The position numbers and the translations under genes are program-made. This document shows, piece by piece, positions 40,815 through 46,419 of a stretch of 48,708 nucleotides of DNA (position 1 is the stretch's first letter; each line of letters opens with the position of its first letter). The notes beneath the pieces are model-generated. The model had not been told where the DNA came from. It worked only from the letters and a program-made list of their open reading frames with translations, and made no database searches. This DNA comes from Acidimicrobiia bacterium (GTDB lineage Bacteria > Actinomycetota > Acidimicrobiia > IMCC26256 > JAMXLJ01): contig DASRES010000023.1 in the NCBI GenBank assembly GCA_035651955.1, positions 1-48,708 on the forward strand, read 5' to 3'.

Positions 40815-42500
40815 ATGCAGCCGACCCCGCCGACCCCCAACCGTTCCCGCAGCCGCGCGTGGCGCCGCTACGTCCCGGTGCTCGCCGTCGTCGTCGTCAT
40901 CGCGGTCGTCGCCGCGGTCGTCGCCACGATGGGCGGCGGCAGCAGCAAGAAGTCGTCCACGGTGAACGCGACCGCGCAACGCAACGGCGAGCCGCCGCTC
41001 TTCTCGCGTGACGCGAAGATCGATTGGGGTCCCAACTGCGACACCCGCACCGGCAAGGTGAAGGTGCCGCTGTCGTACGCGCCGCCGTGCGTCCCGCCGT
41101 TCCACGGCAACAACGGCGGCGCGACCGCCAACGGTGTCACCGGCGACACGATCACCGTCGCCGTCTACGAGCAGCAGCCCGACCTGTTGCAGCAGGTCTT
41201 CTTCGAGCGCAGCGGCGCCGACGAGACCGTCAAGGCGGAGGAGGCCACGCAGCAGGCGTACGTGAACTTCTTCGAGTCGCACTACGAGATGTACGGACGC
41301 AAGGTGAAGCTCGTGTTCGTCAAGGCGAGCGGCTCGGACGACGACGACGCGGCCGCGAAGGCCGACGCGATCAGGGTCGCGACGCAGATCCACGCGTTCG
41401 CGTCATGGGGCGGCCCGCAGATGACGAGCGCGTACGCGGACGAGCTCGCCGCGCACGGCGTGCTGTGCGTCGGCGACTGCACGCTCGCGCAGCCCCAGAG
41501 CTTCGTGGACCAGCGCGCGCCGTACATCTGGCCCACGGAGCCGTCCTTCGAGCAGGCCGCCGTCCACTGGGCGGAGTTCATCAGCAAGGAGGTCGCGGGC
41601 CGGAAGGCCACGCACGCGGGCGACCCGGCGATGCGGAACGAGACGCGCAAGTTCGGGCTCATCCGCTACGACGACGACAGCGGGACGTTCGCGGCGAGCG
41701 CGGCGCACTTCACGTCGCTGCTCGCGAAGAGCCACGTGAAGCTCGCGGCCGACGTCGCCTACCCGTTCGACCTCACGAAGGCCCAGGAGACGGCGCGCAC
41801 CGTCGTCAGCCAGATGAAGGCCGCGGGCGTGACGTCGGTGATCCTCGGTGCCGACCCCGTCATGCCGTCGTACTTCACGAGCGAGGCGACACGGCAGGGC
41901 TACTTCCCCGAGTGGATCGTGCTCGGCACCGTCTACACGGACACGACGTTGTTCGGCCGGACGTACGACCAGAAGCAGTGGTCGCACGCGTTCGGCGTGT
42001 CGCTGCTGCCCGCCCGGGGCGACGAGGCGAACGACCAGCTCGCCCAGATCCTCACGTGGCAGACGGGTCACCCGCCGGCCGCGAAGACGTACCCCGAGCT
42101 CGTCCAGTCACCGCTCATCTTCTTCACTGGCGTGCACCTCGCCGGCCCGCACCTGACCGCGCAGACGTTCCGCGACGGCCTGTTCCGGTATCCGAGCGGC
42201 CCGACCCATCCCACGTTGCTGCACGTGTCGTGGGGCAACCACGGCATCTGGCCGACGACCGACTACTTCGGCGGCGACGACGCGACGCTCATCTGGTGGA
42301 ACCCCGACGCGACGGGCCCCGACGAGGTCGGCAACGACGGCAAGGGGATGTACGAGTACGCGCGCGGCGGCCAGCGGTACCTGCCCGGTCAGTGGCCGAG
42401 CGGCGACGCCGACGTGTTCAACCCGGCGGACGCGGTGACGATCTTCAAGACGCTGCCACCGGCCGACACGCCTCCGAGCTATCCGAGCCCCGCGGGCTGA
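40815..42500 (+). CDS. ABC transporter substrate-binding protein, second copy
   Basis: A 561-aa paralogue of the preceding protein. It shares the basic N-terminus, the single hydrophobic segment (about 20-40), the absence of a lipobox, the NCDTRTGKVKVP...APPC pair and the motifs FFTGVHLAGP, FGRTYDQKQW, WWNP and PPSYPSPAG at the end. Differences in the middle (for example DLLQQVFFERSGAD versus DPLQGAFLTGAGAN) suggest ligand divergence. The ATG at 40815 is chosen because it aligns with the paralogue's MQ start; a GTG at 40803 is possible. It is probably part of the same operon, separated by the hairpin at 40785-40814. Confidence 0.87.
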   Translation: MQPTPPTPNRSRSRAWRRYVPVLAVVVVIAVVAAVVATMGGGSSKKSSTVNATAQRNGEPPLFSRDAKIDWGPNCDTRTGKVKVPLSYAPPCVPPFHGNNGGATANGVTGDTITVAVYEQQPDLLQQVFFERSGADETVKAEEATQQAYVNFFESHYEMYGRKVKLVFVKASGSDDDDAAAKADAIRVATQIHAFASWGGPQMTSAYADELAAHGVLCVGDCTLAQPQSFVDQRAPYIWPTEPSFEQAAVHWAEFISKEVAGRKATHAGDPAMRNETRKFGLIRYDDDSGTFAASAAHFTSLLAKSHVKLAADVAYPFDLTKAQETARTVVSQMKAAGVTSVILGADPVMPSYFTSEATRQGYFPEWIVLGTVYTDTTLFGRTYDQKQWSHAFGVSLLPARGDEANDQLAQILTWQTGHPPAAKTYPELVQSPLIFFTGVHLAGPHLTAQTFRDGLFRYPSGPTHPTLLHVSWGNHGIWPTTDYFGGDDATLIWWNPDATGPDEVGNDGKGMYEYARGGQRYLPGQWPSGDADVFNPADAVTIFKTLPPADTPPSYPSPAG

Positions 42501-43174
42501 GACGGCAACACCGGCAGGTCGTCGAGATCGGGGACCCGCACCCAGCCCTCGCCGAGCACGTAGCGGCGGATGACCCGCGCCGGGTTGCCGACCGCGACGG
42601 AGAAGTCGGGGATCTCGCCGGTGACGACCGCGCCCGCGCCGATCACCACGTGCCGGCCGATCGTCGCACCGGGCAGCACGACCGCACCGTGGCCGAGCCA
42701 CGAGTCGGACCCGATCGAGACGGGTCGCGGTTCCGAGAACTGCTTGCCGATGGGCAGGGTGACGTCCTCGTACCCGTGGTTCGCGTCCGTGATGTAGACG
42801 TGGTGGCCGGTCCACACGTCGTCGCCGATGACGATCTCGCGATGGCCGACGATGCCGCTCCCCTTCCCGATCACCGTGCGGTCACCGATCTCGATCACCG
42901 GGTCGTGGTCGGGGACGTGCTCGGGTGACACGCCCGCGGACAGGCTCGAGTACGGGCCGATCATGCAGTCGTCGCCGATGCTGATCCAGCGCTCGCCGAA
43001 CAGCGCGCTGGCCGGGAAGCAGATCGCGCTCCCCCGCCCGAGGTGCCCGAAGCGCCGGCCCCGACGACTGTTCGGGCCGATCGTGCCGAGCCGCATCGCG
43101 TGCTGCCAGGCCCACCGGATCGCCGCCCCGGACGCGACGCGCACCGGGTCGAGCGGCCGTTCGGGTTGCGACAC
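42479..43174 (-). CDS. hexapeptide-repeat acyltransferase (LbH fold)
   Basis: A 231-aa left-handed beta-helix protein, similar to maltose O-acetyltransferase/VatD-type acyltransferases. Repeating hexads occur from about residue 60: ISIGDD, CMIGPY, VIEIGDRTVIGKG, IVIGDDVWTGHHVYI, VSIGSDSWLGHGAVVLPGATIG and HVVIGAGAVVTG, ending with AVGNPARVI. DANHGYED includes the likely catalytic His. The acceptor is probably a sugar or envelope component. GTG is the start. Its 3' end overlaps the convergent binding-protein gene by 22 bases. Confidence 0.88.
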   Translation of the reverse strand: MSQPERPLDPVRVASGAAIRWAWQHAMRLGTIGPNSRRGRRFGHLGRGSAICFPASALFGERWISIGDDCMIGPYSSLSAGVSPEHVPDHDPVIEIGDRTVIGKGSGIVGHREIVIGDDVWTGHHVYITDANHGYEDVTLPIGKQFSEPRPVSIGSDSWLGHGAVVLPGATIGRHVVIGAGAVVTGEIPDFSVAVGNPARVIRRYVLGEGWVRVPDLDDLPVLPSQPAGLG

Positions 43175-43193
43175 GGCCGCGGAGACTACAGGG

Positions 43194-44471
43194 TCACTTC
43201 GCCCGGCGTGCTCCCGCGCCGAGCAGGTCGGCGGCCTTCGTCATGCCCGGGCGCTTGCCCACGCTCTTGGGCGTGATGTCGACGTCGGTGGCCTGCGCGC
43301 GCAGCGCGCCGACCGTGCACTCCTGCCGTGGCCGGGTCGCGAACGGGTCGAACCGGAAGTGGCGCGACGCGTTCCGCCACGTGATCTTGTCGATCTCGTC
43401 GTCGGGCACGCCGTCCATGCTCTTCATGAGGAACTCCGGCGACGTCGGCCACGTCGTGTCGGAGTGCGGGTAGTCGCACTCCCAGGTGATCGTGTCGATC
43501 CCGACCCGGTGACGGTTCGGGACGCCGGACGGGTCGTCGATGAAGCAGGTGACGAACCGCTCGCGGAAGAACTGGCTCGGCAGCTGGTCGCCGAAGTCCT
43601 GGCCGGTCCAGCGGTGGTGGCGCGTGTAGATCCAGTCGACGCGGTCGAAGAAGTACGGGATCCAGCCGATCCCGCCCTCCGACAACGCGATCCGCAAGTC
43701 GCGGAACTTGCGGAGCACGGGCGACCACAGCAGGTCGGCCGCGCACTGCACGATGTTCATCGGCTGCAGGCTGATGAGGACGTCGATCGGCGCGTCCTCG
43801 GCGGTCACCACGAGCGTCGAGCTCGACCCGATGTGCAGGCAGACGATCGTCCCCTCGTCGACGCAGGCCTGCCAGAACGGGTCCCAGTGGTCCGAGTGGA
43901 AGCTCGGCAGTCGCAGCTTCGCGGGATTCTCCGAGAACGAGACGGCGTGGCAGCCCTTGTCCGCGAGGCGGTGGACCTCGTCGGCCATCAGCGCCGGATC
44001 CCAGATGGGGACGAGCCCGAGCGGGATGAACCGCCCCGGGTACGCGCCGCACCACGCGTCGACGTGCCAGTCGTTGTACGCGCGGAGGATCGCGTGGCCC
44101 GCGTCGAGGTCCGACGAGCGCGAGAAGAGCTGACCGCACAGGTTCGGGAACGACGAGAAGCACATCGACGCGAGGACGCCGTTGACGTTCATGTCCCCGA
44201 TCCGCTTGTGCACGTCGAAGCAGCCGTCGCGGATCTCGTCGAAGGAGGTCGGCTCCATGCCGTACTCCTCGAGCGGACGACCGGCGACCGCGTTGAGCCC
44301 GATGTTGGGGATCTCCTTGCCGTCGTACATCCACACGTCGGTGCCGTCGTCCTTGCGCACGAGGCGCGGCGCGACGTCCGCGTACTTCGCCGGAAGGCGA
44401 CCCTCGAACATGTCGGGCGGCTCGACCACGTGGTCGTCGACGCTGATCAGGATCATGTCCTCGACGCGCAT
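43194..44471 (-). CDS. amidohydrolase family protein (ACMSD-like), paralogue
   Basis: A 425-aa protein closely similar to the one at 18126-19415. Candidate metal ligands are D-x-H in LISVDDHVVEPPD, His in CLHIGSSS and Asp in ECDYPHSDTTWP near residue 345. The shared AYNDWH, LQPMNIVQCAADL, SEGGIGWIPYF and QECTVGALRAQ confirm paralogy. Like its partner it has TGACGG-N2-ACGTCA a short distance upstream (44503-44516). The ATG at 44471 is preceded by GAGGACCTCGCG. Two similar enzymes under the same operator suggest related substrates in one pathway. Confidence 0.9.
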   Translation of the reverse strand: MRVEDMILISVDDHVVEPPDMFEGRLPAKYADVAPRLVRKDDGTDVWMYDGKEIPNIGLNAVAGRPLEEYGMEPTSFDEIRDGCFDVHKRIGDMNVNGVLASMCFSSFPNLCGQLFSRSSDLDAGHAILRAYNDWHVDAWCGAYPGRFIPLGLVPIWDPALMADEVHRLADKGCHAVSFSENPAKLRLPSFHSDHWDPFWQACVDEGTIVCLHIGSSSTLVVTAEDAPIDVLISLQPMNIVQCAADLLWSPVLRKFRDLRIALSEGGIGWIPYFFDRVDWIYTRHHRWTGQDFGDQLPSQFFRERFVTCFIDDPSGVPNRHRVGIDTITWECDYPHSDTTWPTSPEFLMKSMDGVPDDEIDKITWRNASRHFRFDPFATRPRQECTVGALRAQATDVDITPKSVGKRPGMTKAADLLGAGARRAK

Positions 44472-44502
44472 CGCGAGGTCCTCCTGCGGCTCGGGCTCGA
44501 CC

Positions 44503-44516
44503 TGACGGCGACGTCA
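44503..44516. promoter_or_regulatory. operator-like inverted repeat, site H
   Basis: TGACGGCGACGTCA lies in the 47-bp gap between the PH-like gene stop (44519) and the amidohydrolase start (44471). It matches TGACRSNNRYGTCA and differs from site F at one base. Confidence 0.6.
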
Positions 44517-44518
44517 GC

Positions 44519-44881
44519 CTACGACCGCTGCCCCGGCAGCGCAGCCGCGACGCGGCGGGCGTCACCCTCCGGGTCGCTCGACCCGATCACGAGCCGGCCG
44601 TAGGGCGCCCCGTCGAGCTCGACGACGACCGCCGCCTGCTTCCCGACGATGCACGCGAAGTCCTTCCTGCCCGAGTAGCGACGCGTCCCGATCGCGATCC
44701 GTCCCGGCCAACCCGTCCCCGGCGCGCGGATGCCACGCAGCTCGCGGTACGCAGCGTCGGCGACGCGGACGTTCGCGACCGCGCGCAGCGGGACGCGCAC
44801 GTCCCCGTGGAACGCGGCGAGCTTCTCGAGCCCGCTCATGCGCACGACGATGTCGTCGCCTTGGATCACCAGCTTCGCCAT
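44519..44881 (-). CDS. small PH-like hypothetical protein
   Basis: A 120-aa protein with alternating beta strands: KLVIQGDDIVVRMSGLEKLAAFHG, VRVPLRAVANVRVADAAY, then a Gly/Arg-rich loop, DFACIVGKQAAVVVELDG and LVIGSSDPEGDARRVAAAL as a final helix. This layout resembles bacterial PH-like domain proteins with no known function. The ATG at 44881 is chosen; the frame is open upstream into the HNH gene but reads as shadow. It starts 20 bp after the HNH gene stop and may be co-transcribed with it. Confidence 0.7.
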   Translation of the reverse strand: MAKLVIQGDDIVVRMSGLEKLAAFHGDVRVPLRAVANVRVADAAYRELRGIRAPGTGWPGRIAIGTRRYSGRKDFACIVGKQAAVVVELDGAPYGRLVIGSSDPEGDARRVAAALPGQRS

Positions 44882-44901
44882 TCCCCGATGGTCGCGCCGC
44901 G

Positions 44902-46104
44902 CTACGCCGCGAAGACGCGACCCCTGGTGTTCGGGTCGAGGGGTGGTGGGCCGGGCGCGTACACGCGGCCGTCGGGTCGTCGGAACACGAGCCCGTCGAG
45001 ACGGTTCGGATCGCCGCGTACGCGCCACCCGTGCTCGTGCACCCAACGGTGGTGGCGCGGGCACAGCATCAGCAGGTTCGCCGCCTCGGTCGGCCCACCG
45101 TGCTCGTCATGCACCATGTGATGCGCGTGCAGCCCCCACGTCCGCGCACAGCCGGGGAACCGGCACGTGCGATCCCGATGGCGCAACACGCGCGCCAGTG
45201 CGGGCGACACGGTGCGTTGCCGGGCGCCGAGCCCCACCGGGTTGCCGAACGCGTCGCGGATCAGCACCTGGAGCCACGCGTCGCAAACCAACCGGCGGCA
45301 CACCTCGGGCGAGATCGGCTCGTCGTGCTCACCCACGAAGCCCGTCGCGGTGTCGTACTCCAGGTGCACGACGACACACGCGCGATCCGTGTCGCTGTCC
45401 GCCGCGATGTTCACACCGGCCAGCTCGGCGAGTGCGTCCGCGTAGCGTGCCTCCCACGACTCGACAGTGCCGTCCGGGCCGATCGGATCGCGCTCCACGA
45501 TCCGCTCCAACGCACGCGTCAGCCGCTCGCCCTGCTCCGCGGTCAGCCGGCCTTTGATGCGCAACATCTTCACCCGCGCGTCGAACCACCACACCAGCGA
45601 CCGCTGCCGCTGGCGCTCCACATCGTCCTGTTCACGCGCGGTGCGCTTGAGCCGGGCCCGGTACGCGAGCTGGGCGGGCGAGTAGCCGCGCCCGTGCTGC
45701 GCCCACCACTCATCGGTCTCGTCGTTCGCGATCTGTGCCAGCGGCGCGAGCTGATCCCACGACAGCTCACCCCGCGCCGCGACCTTCGCGATGTGCTGGA
45801 GCTCCTTCAGCCTCCTCGCCGTCGCGACCTGCTGCACCGCGTGCGGACGCGTCACCAACGACTGCGCCGCCACCCAACCCTCCGTGTCGAGCGCTCCGTC
45901 GTCGGCGCCGGCGTCGCGCTCGTCGAGCACCGCCAACACGTGCAGCCGTTGGACGCGCACGGCGTTCTCCAACGCGTCCAACTGCCCGAACGCGAACTTC
46001 AGCTCCTCCGTCGAACACGCACGAAGACGCGTCAAGAGCTCCGACTGCTCGGACGTCTCCGCCGCGCCGTCTCCGGGGTGTCCGACCCTGCCCTGGCCGA
46101 ACAT
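44902..46104 (-). CDS. DUF222/13E12-type HNH endonuclease
   Basis: A 400-aa protein with an N-terminal DUF222 domain (to about 300) and a C-terminal HNH nuclease domain. The zinc and HNH residues are visible: Cys314 and Cys319 in CRFPGC, His328-His329 in HAHH, Asn343 in EAAN, Cys348 and His352-His353 in CPRHH. These proteins correspond to the mycobacterial 13E12 repeat family, several of whose genes are SOS-controlled. A perfect LexA box lies 14 bp upstream. The role is unclear; damage-inducible nicking or mobile behaviour has been suggested for relatives. The ATG at 46104 is the first in frame. Confidence 0.9.
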   Translation of the reverse strand: MFGQGRVGHPGDGAAETSEQSELLTRLRACSTEELKFAFGQLDALENAVRVQRLHVLAVLDERDAGADDGALDTEGWVAAQSLVTRPHAVQQVATARRLKELQHIAKVAARGELSWDQLAPLAQIANDETDEWWAQHGRGYSPAQLAYRARLKRTAREQDDVERQRQRSLVWWFDARVKMLRIKGRLTAEQGERLTRALERIVERDPIGPDGTVESWEARYADALAELAGVNIAADSDTDRACVVVHLEYDTATGFVGEHDEPISPEVCRRLVCDAWLQVLIRDAFGNPVGLGARQRTVSPALARVLRHRDRTCRFPGCARTWGLHAHHMVHDEHGGPTEAANLLMLCPRHHRWVHEHGWRVRGDPNRLDGLVFRRPDGRVYAPGPPPLDPNTRGRVFAA

Positions 46105-46117
46105 GCTGGCATCTTAT

Positions 46118-46131
46118 CGAACACACGTTCG
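46118..46131. promoter_or_regulatory. LexA (SOS) box
   Basis: CGAACACACGTTCG is an exact match to the Gram-positive/actinobacterial LexA consensus CGAACRNRYGTTCG. It lies 14 bp upstream of the DUF222-HNH start, in the 45-bp gap to the coiled-coil gene. Damage induction of the HNH gene is a strong inference. Confidence 0.8.
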
Positions 46132-46149
46132 CCCGTCAAGGCGCAGGCC

Positions 46150-46419
46150 TCAGTCGCCGTTGAAGCGCTGCTCGATCGAACCGATACGAGCTTCGATCTC
46201 GCCCGTACGGACCTCAACCCGTTCGAGCCGGCGATCGAGCCGTCCGCGGAGGTCGCGAATCCCGTTGAGGATCGCAGTCTCTGCGGTCCCGATCCGGCGA
46301 CGTACCTCGTCACTCAGACCGTCGATCCGACGGTGTTGCGTCTCCAGGTCCGCGGCAACGCTCGCGCGGAACTCACGAACCATGGTCTCGAGGTCATCCT
46401 CAGGCACGATCCTCCTCAC
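46150..46419 (-). CDS. small coiled-coil protein
   Basis: An 89-aa protein that is almost all helix with heptad spacing of Leu/Ile/Val: MVREFRASVAADLETQHRRIDGL, then RRIGTAETAILNGI and RLDRRLERVEVRTGEIEARIGSIEQRF. A coiled coil is likely over most of its length. I do not recognise a family. The GTG at 46419 follows the HsdR stop directly; GTG 46407 or ATG 46383 are alternatives. Tight coupling to hsdR suggests a restriction-complex accessory or a protein that merely uses its promoter. Confidence 0.6.
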   Translation of the reverse strand: MRRIVPEDDLETMVREFRASVAADLETQHRRIDGLSDEVRRRIGTAETAILNGIRDLRGRLDRRLERVEVRTGEIEARIGSIEQRFNGD

